A stretch of DNA of 39,285 nt from Paludibacteraceae bacterium (GTDB taxonomy: Bacteria > Bacteroidota > Bacteroidia > Bacteroidales > Paludibacteraceae). The notes beneath the pieces are model-generated. The model searched no databases. It was given only the letters and a program-made list of their open reading frames with translations, and had not been told where the DNA came from. The number at the start of each line of letters is the position of its first letter. Position 1 is the stretch's first letter. The translations under genes and the position numbers were made by a program. Location of the stretch: contig JAKSNK010000017.1 of the NCBI GenBank assembly GCA_024399835.1, positions 1 through 39,285 on the forward strand, written 5' to 3'. Positions 9,673 through 17,924 of the stretch are shown here, piece after piece.

Positions 9673-11298
9673 TTATTTGATAGTTTGCGTGTCGTTGCTT
9701 TTGAGCAGTTTGTCCCACTTATCTTTGAAGAAAGAGTGTGTGTGGTGAGTCATTTGCAACCACCAGTGGGTAAGTATCTGCTGCTCTTCGTCCTCCATGT
9801 CCTGTACCACCTGCTGTGCGTTGCCGTCAGAGATGACCAGCAGCCGGTCGCCGGTCTGCAGTTCGGTGTCTCCCGTAGGCACAAAGAAAGTGTCTTCCCG
9901 TCGTGCCATGATAACGAGCGTGTGGGCAGGTACGGCAATATCCTTCAGACAATGTCCGTTGGCAAGCAGTTCGTCGGTCACTTCGCGCTCGTGGGCGGAA
10001 GAAGCAACCTCTTCGGGCAAGTCGATGTCGAAGTACCTGAGTTTGCGTTCAGCCGTCTGGTGTTGTGCCAATTTGAGTTTCATCGCCACGGTACTCAAAC
10101 TGGTGCCTTGCGCCAACAAACTGACGATGGTACACATGAATACGATATTAAAAATCAGTCCTGCCTGCGGCACATTGTTGGCTTCGCACAGGATAGCGAA
10201 GATGATAGGCACGGCACCTTTCAACCCCACCCAACTGACGAGCAGACGGTCGCTTTGGCTAAACCGTTCGCGCCAAGGGGCAAGACAGGTGAATACGCTG
10301 ACGGGACGGCTGATAAAAACCATCACAACGGAGATAATCAGACAGGGTAGCCATACTTCCAATTGCAGGAAGTCGCTGGGAGTGACCATCAGTCCCAACA
10401 TGAGGAACATGACGAGTTGGCTGAGCCAGGTCAGACCGTCGAAGAAAGATTTCGTTTGGCGTTTCTTGGTAAAACGGCTGTTGCCGATAATCAGTCCGCC
10501 TATGTAAACCGCCAAATAAGGATTGCCTTTCAGGTAATAAGTGGCGGCAAAGATAAAGATGCACGCGGTCAGTACCATGATGGGGTAAAGCGACTCGTTG
10601 TTGAGTTGTGCGCGTTTGAGCAGTTCGACCACCACTTTGCCGAAGGCGAAACCCATCACGCCGCCCATAACGAGTTGGATGAGTATATTCTGCACTATCT
10701 CGAGTGTGCTGACTTCGGCGTTTCCGCAGAGGGCAATATCAATCAGCGTGACAGTGAGTATGTATGCCATAGGGTCGTTGGCACCGCTCTCCAGTTCCAG
10801 CAGCGGGCGCAAGTTGTGCTTGAGCCGTATGCCGTTGGTGCGCAGAATGCTGAATACGCTGGCGCTATCGGTCGAAGACATAGTGGCAGCCATCAGCAGG
10901 GCAGTCCATATACTGACTTCGGCAACGGCGGAAACCCACCCGAAGATGAAATAGATGAGTATGCCCGTAATGGCGCAAGTTAGCAACACGCCTATGGTGG
11001 CAAGGGTTATACCGGGAGCAATCACGGGCTGGATATCGCTCATTTTGGTGTCCATACCGCCGGAGAACAGTATGACGCAGAGGGCAACGGTACCGATGGC
11101 TTGTGCTGCGCCGGTACCGACCTTGTAGGTTATGCCTTCGCTACCGAACCAATAGGGGATGCCTTCGGGTCCGAACAGCATACCTACTGCCAAGAAGAGC
11201 AACAGGGCGGGAACTCCGTATTTGAAACCAATCTTGTCAGTAAAGATACTGGCAAAGAAGAGAAGAGACAGAACTAACAGAACAAATTCGACCTGCAT
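9673..11298 (-). CDS. nhaP2: Potassium/proton antiporter, CPA1/NhaP2 type
   Basis: This 541-residue protein has a CPA-type transporter core of about twelve hydrophobic helices over residues 1-390. The ion-binding region is recognisable in MAATMSSTDSASVFSIL and ELESGANDPMAY, the latter containing the conserved ND pair. The C-terminal part (about 430-520) resembles an RCK_C/TrkA_C ligand-binding domain, as in NhaP2/CvrA K+/H+ antiporters, and would regulate transport by sensing ions or nucleotides. It would expel K+ in exchange for H+ across the inner membrane. It begins 2 nt after the thioredoxin stop codon, so translation is likely coupled. Confidence 0.88.
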   Translation of the reverse strand: MQVEFVLLVLSLLFFASIFTDKIGFKYGVPALLLFLAVGMLFGPEGIPYWFGSEGITYKVGTGAAQAIGTVALCVILFSGGMDTKMSDIQPVIAPGITLATIGVLLTCAITGILIYFIFGWVSAVAEVSIWTALLMAATMSSTDSASVFSILRTNGIRLKHNLRPLLELESGANDPMAYILTVTLIDIALCGNAEVSTLEIVQNILIQLVMGGVMGFAFGKVVVELLKRAQLNNESLYPIMVLTACIFIFAATYYLKGNPYLAVYIGGLIIGNSRFTKKRQTKSFFDGLTWLSQLVMFLMLGLMVTPSDFLQLEVWLPCLIISVVMVFISRPVSVFTCLAPWRERFSQSDRLLVSWVGLKGAVPIIFAILCEANNVPQAGLIFNIVFMCTIVSLLAQGTSLSTVAMKLKLAQHQTAERKLRYFDIDLPEEVASSAHEREVTDELLANGHCLKDIAVPAHTLVIMARREDTFFVPTGDTELQTGDRLLVISDGNAQQVVQDMEDEEQQILTHWWLQMTHHTHSFFKDKWDKLLKSNDTQTIK

Positions 11299-11300
11299 AA

Positions 11301-11738
11301 TTACTTATTCGTTTCGGTTTTCGGTTTTTTGCCTAACAGATGTTCGTCGATTATTTTGGCTATTTCTTCCTTGGGGTACAGTCCTTTGAGCAGTATGGGT
11401 TTTCCGCTAACGGGAATGTAGAGCACTTGCGGGATGCTGGTGATGTTGAATATGTATGCCAGTTCGCGTTCCTGCTCGGTGTCTGCCTTGTAGAAAGTAA
11501 CTTTGCCTTTGTAGGTTTCGCTCAGTTCCTCCATGATGGGAGCCAATCGTTTGCAAGGTCCGCACCAAGTGGTGTAGAAGTCGATAACGCAAGGTTTCTT
11601 ACCGGCATATTTCCACTCTTTGTTGACGGTGTAGTCCATGATTTTTTTCTTGAAGGCATCCGTATTGATGTATGTTACTTCTGCCATTGTGTGCATTGCC
11701 ATGGTTACGGTCAATGCGATAAGGAATAGTTTTTTCAT
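11301..11738 (-). CDS. Periplasmic thioredoxin-fold protein
   Basis: This is a 145-residue thioredoxin with an N-terminal signal peptide (MKKLFLIALTVTMAMHTMA) and the active site TTWCGPCKR, followed by the cis-proline segment ITSIPQVLY. It would act as a disulfide reductase or exchanger outside the cytoplasm. The start at 11738 is chosen because it opens the signal peptide; an in-frame ATG 33 nt upstream would add an unlikely polar leader. It is the first gene of the operon, about 66 nt downstream of the inferred transcription start. Confidence 0.88.
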   Translation of the reverse strand: MKKLFLIALTVTMAMHTMAEVTYINTDAFKKKIMDYTVNKEWKYAGKKPCVIDFYTTWCGPCKRLAPIMEELSETYKGKVTFYKADTEQERELAYIFNITSIPQVLYIPVSGKPILLKGLYPKEEIAKIIDEHLLGKKPKTETNK

Positions 11739-11810
11739 ATTGTTTTGTATTATGTTCAATGTTTTCGACATTTATTTTGCTCCATACTAACCCAATCTAC
11801 AAATATCGTG

Positions 11811-11842
11811 CAAATATACTAAAAAAATTCGGGATATGCAAG
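11811..11842 (-). promoter_or_regulatory. Promoter of the thioredoxin-antiporter-ftsH operon
   Basis: On the minus strand CTTG (11839-11842) and TATATTTG (11811-11818) are 20 nt apart, the Bacteroidota -33/-7 arrangement. The -33 box extends into TTGCATATCCCGAA, which recurs with small changes at the promoters at 13567, 20561 and 39225. Confidence 0.7.
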
Positions 11843-11929
11843 TTTTAGCGCCACTAAATAGATTTTTAATCTATAAATCGGCATTTTTGTCTGTCTCTCT
11901 CTTAATTCTTAATTCAAAATTCTTAATTC
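11834..11929. repeat. Promoter-associated intergenic repeat, copy 1
   Basis: This stretch runs from the -33 element outward: TATGCAAGTTTTAG, the palindrome ATAGATT-TTT-AATCTAT (11858-11874), AAATCGGCATTTTT, a CT-rich spacer and the block CTTAATTCTTAATTC with AAAATTCTTAATTC (11901-11929). The same order of elements is found at 13590-13682 upstream of another minus-strand gene, with few differences. Confidence 0.75.
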
Positions 11930-11942
11930 ATTACGGTAGCAC

Positions 11943-12033
11943 AATTAAGGATGACTATGCTTACTATTTTTAACAATTTAGGGGACAAAATGCGTTCTGC
12001 ATTTGTCCCCTAACCGTTCGCTCATCCTTAATT
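11943..12033. repeat. Nested inverted repeat containing a terminator-like hairpin
   Basis: The outer arms are AATTAAGGATGA (11943-11954) and TCATCCTTAATT (12022-12033), a perfect 12-bp pair. Inside lies a second hairpin of TTAGGGGACAAAATGC (11978-11993) with GCATTTGTCCCCTAA (11999-12013), one bulged A and a 5-nt loop. On the minus strand the inner hairpin is about 110 nt past the stop of the lipoprotein gene and may terminate it. The double nesting is more than a simple terminator needs and may be a small mobile or exapted repeat. Confidence 0.65.
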
Positions 12034-12122
12034 TATCTCTAACTCATCGTTAACTTATTGGTCATTGACCTCAAAACTGACGATTGTTAAGAAACAGGTT
12101 GGGCAAGTTGGAAGATTACCGA

Positions 12123-13505
12123 TTACAAATCCGTCTTCAAGTCTATCGTAAATGCCCGGTCTGCCTGGTCTCTCACATTGAAAAGGATAGTGCGCTGTGT
12201 GGAGTTATAGACACAAGACCAGTTGGTAACCTGTCCGGGCACCTCAATGCCGTAATTGCCATACTGAAGGACACGCAACGCTTCCTCCTCATCCATAACC
12301 AACGAATAATGACTCATCATATTGTGAGCACGGAACACGCCGCCAAACGCTCTCTGCCAATAGTCCGTATAGAAAGTAGAAGACGGCGTAGGATGATAAT
12401 AATAGTTCTCCATGCTCTTGTATTCGTATGCTATGTTGTGGTTGCCCAAGAACGCCGATTGAGAGCGTGCGTTCTCGTCATAGACATACAGAATATCCGC
12501 CTGACCTTTGGGATTTCCGACTATTTGCACATCCTTGCTCTCATCCCTCCAGTACTCCAGCGTAAGCCACTTTCCGTTTGCATCGGAGAAACACCAATGC
12601 AAATTGGCACTCCGATCAAGAGCAACATAATTGTAAGACTTGAACAGGTCAACCACTTCCTCCACCGTTGTGCACTTGGCGAGGGTCAGATTAGCCAAAG
12701 CAATAAAGTTTGCCTGCTTTTTTCCGGGTATTCTCTGGTCGGTGCCATAAGGACGCGGCGTGGGACTCGGATACGGGTCAATAACGGTACTGTCCTGAGC
12801 TTGGAAATCGGGAAGTTGGTAACAAGTAAGAACCAATCCGGCATCGTTCATGCCATCAACAGTAGAAAGCGGCTGGCGAAGCAGGACATTGAGTTCGATA
12901 TCCTTTCTCAAAAGTACGGTGTCTCCTGCATATTTGTCCAGTATTCCCGAGAATTTTTGCGCGCCGTTCAGGTCTGTCATCATCACGCTCTTGTGCTCGC
13001 CCGGCTTGACATTGTGGTTGAAAACGACAACCATCTCTCCGTAGTCTCCGTCGAAATTACGGCAGTTCAGCATTTCTCCTTTGGTGTTCGTGCAGATAAA
13101 ACCCGAGCAGGATGCAGCGAGATCGGGAAGTTCGCCCTGGGGTACAGGAGTTGAGAAAAGCGCCTTAGAGACTTTGGCTGTCACATTCGCCATGCAGAAC
13201 ACATCAAAATGTTCGCCCCACGGTTGTGTCAGCAGACTTTCCCAATCGACCTTCGCGGTATAGTCCATGTAGTAGATAGGTTTGCCCTTGACATAACGGA
13301 TAGATTTCAAAGTTGCTTCCGAGCCCTCGGGAATACATTCGTCGAATGTAATTTTCGGGTTGGGTATTTCCCTACCGACAGCACGCAATTTTTCAATCGT
13401 GAATCCATCTTTTTTAGGTTCGGTGTTGGCGGGTTCATTCTTTTCTTTGCACCCGGTCAGCGCGACGGCGGCAACAGCCATCAATGCCAAAAACAGTTTA
13501 CGCAT
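12123..13505 (-). CDS. Lipoprotein with C45/NTN-hydrolase-like motif
   Basis: This is a 460-residue lipoprotein: signal peptide with lipobox ALTGC, acylated Cys at residue 19. The segment ASCSGFICTNTKGEMLNCRN followed by FDGDYG resembles the active-site start of linear-amide C-N hydrolases (C45 acyltransferase and choloylglycine/penicillin-acylase group), with C133 as the candidate nucleophile and R149/D152 as the conserved pair. In autoprocessed members this Cys becomes N-terminal; here it is preceded by a pro-region of about 110 residues after the lipid anchor, which would be cut off if processing occurs. The substrate is unknown: an amide or N-acyl compound is likely. It is a single gene with its own promoter at 13567. 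Confidence 0.72.
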   Translation of the reverse strand: MRKLFLALMAVAAVALTGCKEKNEPANTEPKKDGFTIEKLRAVGREIPNPKITFDECIPEGSEATLKSIRYVKGKPIYYMDYTAKVDWESLLTQPWGEHFDVFCMANVTAKVSKALFSTPVPQGELPDLAASCSGFICTNTKGEMLNCRNFDGDYGEMVVVFNHNVKPGEHKSVMMTDLNGAQKFSGILDKYAGDTVLLRKDIELNVLLRQPLSTVDGMNDAGLVLTCYQLPDFQAQDSTVIDPYPSPTPRPYGTDQRIPGKKQANFIALANLTLAKCTTVEEVVDLFKSYNYVALDRSANLHWCFSDANGKWLTLEYWRDESKDVQIVGNPKGQADILYVYDENARSQSAFLGNHNIAYEYKSMENYYYHPTPSSTFYTDYWQRAFGGVFRAHNMMSHYSLVMDEEEALRVLQYGNYGIEVPGQVTNWSCVYNSTQRTILFNVRDQADRAFTIDLKTDL

Positions 13506-13566
13506 AATGTAATTTTGAATTTTGAATTTTGAATTATGAGATTAGCAAGTTTGCATAAATCGGGTA

Positions 13567-13598
13567 CAAAGTTACAACAAAAATTTGGCATACGCAAA
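13567..13598 (-). promoter_or_regulatory. Promoter of the C45-like lipoprotein gene
   Basis: On the minus strand TTTG (13595-13598) and TAACTTTG (13567-13574) are 20 nt apart. The -33 box continues as TTTGCGTATGCCAAA, the same extended element as at the rho promoter. Confidence 0.7.
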
Positions 13599-13632
13599 TA
13601 ATTAGGGCACAAAATAGATTTTTTAATCTATA
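13574..13632. repeat. 59-bp inverted repeat, left copy
   Basis: This segment matches the reverse complement of 20527-20585 with one mismatch in 59 bases. It covers the -33 region of the minus-strand promoter, TTAGGGCAC, and the palindrome ATAGATT-TTTT-AATCTAT (13614-13631). The two copies face outward and enclose the cas12a, CRISPR and ATPase island. Confidence 0.85.
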
Positions 13633-13682
13633 AATCGGCATTTTTACCAATCTCTTAATTCTTAATTCAAAATTCTTAATTC
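13590..13682. repeat. Promoter-associated intergenic repeat, copy 2
   Basis: This has the same element order as 11834-11929: extended -33 element, TTAGGGCAC, palindrome, AAATCGGCATTTTT, then the CTTAATTCTTAATTC block. The order and orientation relative to the downstream minus-strand gene are the same as in copy 1. Confidence 0.75.
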
Positions 13683-13801
13683 CATCTCCCCGGTTCGCCC
13701 TCTCTTAATTCTTAATTCAAAATTCTTAATTTACTCTCCCCAACTCCGTCCTCTAAACTCATGTCTATGTTATTGATTATCAATGTCGCTATCGAACGGT
13801 T

Positions 13802-13823
13802 AAGCAACGGTCAAGCAACGGTC
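13802..13823. repeat. 11-bp tandem pair, left
   Basis: AAGCAACGGTC occurs twice head to tail. A related pair of AAGTGTCGGTC, equal at 8 of 11 positions, lies on the other side of the cas12a locus at 18681-18702 in the same orientation. Confidence 0.7.
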
Positions 13824-13875
13824 AGTATAGGATGAGCGAATGGTGGCGCTCAAAAACCGCCTTTTTTATCTCAAA

Positions 13876-13898
13876 ATTCTTAGCCACTAGGGCACGAT
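13876..13898. repeat. 23-bp repeat, imperfect extra left copy
   Basis: This differs by one base (CCACTAGG in place of CCACAAGG) from the copy at 13910-13932, which lies 34 bp further on in the same orientation. Confidence 0.75.
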
Positions 13899-13909
13899 TG
13901 CAGTGGGCA

Positions 13910-13932
13910 ATTCTTAGCCACAAGGGCACGAT
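13910..13932. repeat. 23-bp inverted repeat flanking cas12a locus, left copy
   Basis: ATTCTTAGCCACAAGG followed by GCACGAT is the exact reverse complement of 18621-18643. Outside the 23 bp, both copies run into CTTAATTC/GAATTAAG low-complexity sequence. The pair encloses the cas12a promoter, the gene and the whole CRISPR array. Confidence 0.85.
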
Positions 13933-13967
13933 TTTTTTCTTAATTCTTAATTCAAAATTAAATAATA

Positions 13968-13999
13968 TTTGCATATATCAAAATTAATCAGTATCTTTG
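13968..13999 (+). promoter_or_regulatory. Probable cas12a-CRISPR promoter
   Basis: TTTG (13968-13971) and TATCTTTG (13992-13999) are 20 nt apart, fitting the Bacteroidota consensus. The 16 bases TTTGCATATATCAAAA are identical to the -33 region of the ATPase promoter at 18905. The transcript would have a leader of about 160 nt before the ATG at 14169. Confidence 0.65.
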
Positions 14000-14168
14000 T
14001 AGGAAAAAATAAGAAAAAAAACGAAAAAAACTACAATGTGACACCAAATTGACACTTTGAAGTAGTAATTTTGCAGTCGAAAAGCATTAATCGCATGATT
14101 GAATGTGTGTGTGCCAGCGAAGCGAGAAAAATGATATACACGATATTGATAATACTAATTGATGCACT

Positions 14169-17100
14169 ATGAAAACAATGACAGATTTGACCGGATTGTA
14201 TCCGCTCAGCAAAACCTTACGATTCGAACTCAAACCTATCGGTAAAACGCTTGAACATATTGAGCGTAAAGGGCTTATCGCCCAAGACGAACAGCGTGCA
14301 GAAGACTATGAGAGAGTAAAAGACCTGATAGATAAATACCACAAAAAGTTTATTTCTCTATGCTTGAACAAATGCAGATTGAAGGTGGAATCGACCGGAG
14401 AATATGATTCGTTGGAAGAATATGTGGAATTTGCAGGCATAGCCAAAAGAACGCAGGAAGAAGAAAATGCGTTTACGAAGGTAAAAGAAATGCTACGCAA
14501 GACGGTAGCGGATTCATTTAAGAAAGACCCTGATCAATTCAAGGAACTCTTCAAGAAAGAAATCATTACCGAACACCTGCCCAATATGTTGCTCACAGAC
14601 GGAAGCGAAGAAGATAAAAAGAAAGTGGAGAGTTTTGCCTTATTTACTTCTTATTTCACTGGCTTCCATCAGAATAGAGAAAACATGTATTCTGCTGAAG
14701 AAAAGTCGACAGCAATAGCGTATCGGTTGATACATCAGAATCTGCCCATGTTTTTGGACAATATCAAGTCGTTTGAAAAAATACAAGCAACCATCGATGG
14801 CAAAGACATGGAAGAACTTGAGAACGCATTTAGGGAATGCTTGAATGTGGAGCATATAGCAGATATGTTCCAATTGGCATATTTTACCGAAATACTGACT
14901 CAGGAGCAGATAGATGTATATAATTATATTATAGGTGGAAAAACCGAAGAAGACGGCACCAAGATAAAGGGAATAAACGAATATGTAAATCTCTACAACC
15001 AGCAGCATAAAGACAGCAGATTGCCTTTGCTCAAACCGCTTTATAAAATGATATTGAGCGACCGCACCACTCTGTCGTGGTTGCCGGAACAATTCAAGAG
15101 CGACGAAGAAATGTTGACGGCTATCAACGAGGCAATCAAAAAGTTGAATGACGAAGTACTCAACACCGCCAATCAAGACAATCTGCAACAATTGCTGAGT
15201 CATCTGTCCGACTATGATACCCGTCATATCTATATAACCAACAATCATTGCCTGACGGACATATCGCAACAAATTTTTGGTCAATATGACCGTTATACTA
15301 CTGCTATCAAAGAAGAAATAAAGAGCAGTTTGAAACCCACCGCCAAGGAGAAAAAAGATCCAGACTTATTGAATGACAGGACAAGAAAACTATTTGATGC
15401 ACGCAAGAGTTTCTCTATAGCCGAACTAAACGAATATGCCCAAGCGGAAGCGAATCAGACCATAGAAGTTTATTTTGCGCAACTGGGCTCCTACGACCGA
15501 AACGGAGAACAACAAATCAGTTTGCTTTCTCGTTTGAATATGGCATATAACGAAGCAAAAGAGGTGTTGGATGGTAAATATACGAATCTCAATCAATCCA
15601 AAGAAGCGACTGAAAAAATCAAGAATCTTCTGGATGCCTACAAAGCCATTCAATTCTTTGCGCAGCCGTTAGCCGGCTCCGGCGATGAAGCGGAAAAAGA
15701 TAACGAGTTTGATGCCAAGTTACGGAATTTGACGAATACATTAAGCGAAGTGATTACGCCTTTGTATGACAAAGTCCGCAATTGGCTGACCCGCAAGCCG
15801 TATTCCACGGAGAAGATTAAGTTGAATTTTGAGAATGCTCAATTGCTTGGCGGATGGGATGTAAACAAAGAACCAGATTGTACAGCCATTTTGTTGCGTA
15901 AGCACAAACAGTATTATCTTGGTATCATGGACAAGAAATCCAATCACTCATTTGATATTGACGAACTGCCAAGCGAGGGCGATTGTTATGAGAAAATCGA
16001 TTATAAATTGCTACCCGGAGCAAATAAGATGTTGCCTAAAGTATTCTTTTCAAAAAGCAGAATAGATGAATTTAACCCGTCAGATGCTATAAAAAAAGCA
16101 TATGAAAAAGGAACACACAAAAAAGGTCCCGATTTTTCTCTTGCAGATTGTCATCGTCTAATCGACTTCTTCAAGGCATCTATCGCCAAACATGAAGACT
16201 GGAAACGCTTCCCCTTCTCTTTCTCGGATACCGGCAGTTATGAAGACATCAACGGATTCTATCAGGAAGTGGAGCAACAAGGATATATGATAGGTTTCCG
16301 CCCTGTATCTGAAGCATATATAAATCAATTGGTGGAAGAAGGAAAATTGTATTTGTTCCAAATTTGGAATAAGGATTTTTCAGAGTACAGCAAGGGACGC
16401 CCCAATATGCACACGATGTATTGGAACATGTTGTTTGACGAGAAGAACCTGGCAGATGTCATCTACAAACTGAACGGACAAGCTGAAGTGTTTTTCCGCC
16501 AAAAAAGTTTGGATATAGCCAAGACCTGTGTTCATGCCGCCCAACAACCCATAAATAATAAAAACAAGAGTAATCAGAAACAACAAAGCACCTTTGATTA
16601 CGATATCATCAAAGACCGCCGTTATACGATGGATAAATTCCAATTCCATGTGCCTATAACGATGAATTTCAAATCAAAGGGGCGTGAAAATATCAATTCG
16701 CAAGTAAGAGAAATCATCCGCAATAACGGCATCCAACATGTAATCGGAATTGACCGCGGAGAGCGCCATCTGCTGTATCTGTCGCTGATTGATTTGAAGG
16801 GCAATATCGTCAAACAGATGACATTGAACGATATCATCAACGAATACAAGGGGAACACCTACGCTACCAACTATAAACAACTGTTGGAATATCGCGAAGG
16901 CGAACGAACCGAAGCACGCAGAAGTTGGCAGACAATCGAAAATATCAAGGAATTGAAAGAAGGTTATTTGAGTCAGGTGGTGCATGTGATAGCCAAGATG
17001 ATGGTGGAATACAACGCCATAGTGGTGCTGGAAGACCTGAATGGAGGTTTCATGCGCGGTCGGCAGAAGATAGAGCGCAATGTGTACGAGCAGTTTGAGA

Positions 17101-17924
17101 AGAAACTGATAGACAAACTCAATTATTATGTAGATAAACAAAAAGAGGCAACCGAAGCGGGCGGAGTACTGCATGCCTTGCAATTGACCAGCAAGTTTGA
17201 GAGTTTCCAGAAATTAGGAAAACAAAGCGGTTGCCTGTTCTATATCCCGGCATGGAATACCAGCAAAATAGACCCCGTTACCGGATTTACCAACCAGTTG
17301 GATACGCGCTATCAAAATGTGGAAAAGGCGTTGCAGTTCTTTGGCAGATTTGACAGTATCCGTTACAACAAAGAAAAAGATTGGTTCGAATTTATGTTGG
17401 ATTACGATAAGTTTACTACCAAAGCAGAAGGAACTCAAACCCGTTGGACCTTATGTACTTACGGAACACGCATCCGCAGTTTCCGCAACGACATCAACAA
17501 ATGGGTTCCCAAGGACGTGGTGCTGACTGAAGAATTCAAACAAGCATTTGCAGCGGCTAATATCGATGTCAACGGCAATTTGAAAGATGCGATATGCAAC
17601 CTGAACGAAAAAGCACATTTGGAGGAACTGATGCATTTGGTAGGTTTGCTGGTTCAATTGCGGAATAGCAAAACGAATACGGAGATAGATTATATGCTTT
17701 CGCCTGTGGCTGACAAGAATGGAGTATTCTATGACAGCAGAACCTGCCCGGACACTTTGCCCAAAGATGCAGACGCTAACGGTGCCTATAATATAGCAAG
17801 AAAAGGTATTTGGGTTATTCGCAAAATCCAAGAAGACCAAACGAATGACAAGGTAGATTTGAAAATCACGAATAAGGAGTGGTTGGCATTCGCCCAACAA
17901 AAACCATATTTGAAACATCTATAA
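14169..17924 (+). CDS. cas12a: CRISPR effector nuclease Cas12a (Cpf1), type V-A
   Basis: This is a 1251-residue RNA-guided DNA endonuclease that also matures its own crRNAs, of normal family length. The N-terminus (LTGLYPLSKTLRFELKPIGK) is the canonical Cas12a opening. By comparison with AsCas12a and FnCas12a, the RuvC residues are D862 (GIDRGERHL), E955 (VVLEDLNGGF) and D1202 (DADANGAYN), and the Nuc residues are R1165 (LRNS) and D1174. PAM contacts are K567 (GWDVNK) and K620 (LPGANKMLPK). Processing residues are H789, K798 and K815, with Y819 in place of the FnCas12a Phe. Nothing appears truncated, so the enzyme should be active, probably with a T-rich PAM. M1 and M4 are both possible starts. 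The stop codon lies inside the first CRISPR repeat. No cas1, cas2 or cas4 is near; the neighbours are core genes and an AAA ATPase. Confidence 0.98.
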   Translation: MKTMTDLTGLYPLSKTLRFELKPIGKTLEHIERKGLIAQDEQRAEDYERVKDLIDKYHKKFISLCLNKCRLKVESTGEYDSLEEYVEFAGIAKRTQEEENAFTKVKEMLRKTVADSFKKDPDQFKELFKKEIITEHLPNMLLTDGSEEDKKKVESFALFTSYFTGFHQNRENMYSAEEKSTAIAYRLIHQNLPMFLDNIKSFEKIQATIDGKDMEELENAFRECLNVEHIADMFQLAYFTEILTQEQIDVYNYIIGGKTEEDGTKIKGINEYVNLYNQQHKDSRLPLLKPLYKMILSDRTTLSWLPEQFKSDEEMLTAINEAIKKLNDEVLNTANQDNLQQLLSHLSDYDTRHIYITNNHCLTDISQQIFGQYDRYTTAIKEEIKSSLKPTAKEKKDPDLLNDRTRKLFDARKSFSIAELNEYAQAEANQTIEVYFAQLGSYDRNGEQQISLLSRLNMAYNEAKEVLDGKYTNLNQSKEATEKIKNLLDAYKAIQFFAQPLAGSGDEAEKDNEFDAKLRNLTNTLSEVITPLYDKVRNWLTRKPYSTEKIKLNFENAQLLGGWDVNKEPDCTAILLRKHKQYYLGIMDKKSNHSFDIDELPSEGDCYEKIDYKLLPGANKMLPKVFFSKSRIDEFNPSDAIKKAYEKGTHKKGPDFSLADCHRLIDFFKASIAKHEDWKRFPFSFSDTGSYEDINGFYQEVEQQGYMIGFRPVSEAYINQLVEEGKLYLFQIWNKDFSEYSKGRPNMHTMYWNMLFDEKNLADVIYKLNGQAEVFFRQKSLDIAKTCVHAAQQPINNKNKSNQKQQSTFDYDIIKDRRYTMDKFQFHVPITMNFKSKGRENINSQVREIIRNNGIQHVIGIDRGERHLLYLSLIDLKGNIVKQMTLNDIINEYKGNTYATNYKQLLEYREGERTEARRSWQTIENIKELKEGYLSQVVHVIAKMMVEYNAIVVLEDLNGGFMRGRQKIERNVYEQFEKKLIDKLNYYVDKQKEATEAGGVLHALQLTSKFESFQKLGKQSGCLFYIPAWNTSKIDPVTGFTNQLDTRYQNVEKALQFFGRFDSIRYNKEKDWFEFMLDYDKFTTKAEGTQTRWTLCTYGTRIRSFRNDINKWVPKDVVLTEEFKQAFAAANIDVNGNLKDAICNLNEKAHLEELMHLVGLLVQLRNSKTNTEIDYMLSPVADKNGVFYDSRTCPDTLPKDADANGAYNIARKGIWVIRKIQEDQTNDKVDLKITNKEWLAFAQQKPYLKHL

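Larger units (their letters stand above)
11739..12122. other. Intergenic region with promoter, repeats and nested palindrome
   Basis: These 384 bases hold the promoter of the thioredoxin operon (11811-11842), a promoter-linked repeat shared with 13590-13682, and a nested inverted-repeat structure at 11943-12033 that probably includes the terminator of the lipoprotein gene to the right. Nothing coding is seen. Confidence 0.7.
13506..14168. other. Repeat-rich intergenic region upstream of cas12a
   Basis: These 663 bases have no convincing gene. They contain, left to right: GAATTTTGAATT-type low-complexity sequence, the promoter of the minus-strand lipoprotein with a 59-bp element repeated at 20527, three copies of the CTTAATTCTTAATTC block (13654, 13704, 13939), an 11-bp tandem pair (13802-13823), two copies of a 23-bp repeat (13876 and 13910), and the cas12a promoter (13968-13999) with a leader of about 160 nt. 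A second -7-like box TAATTTTG lies at 14066-14073, without a good -33 partner. Confidence 0.75.

Noticed and set aside
13844-13866. Terminator-like GGCG...CGCC stem followed by a T-run
   Set aside because: The stem is only 4 bp and no plus-strand transcript is known to end there.
13932-14168. A tracrRNA or degenerate repeat upstream of cas12a
   Set aside because: Type V-A needs no tracrRNA, and I found no copy of the handle TTTCTACTATTGTAGA upstream of the gene.
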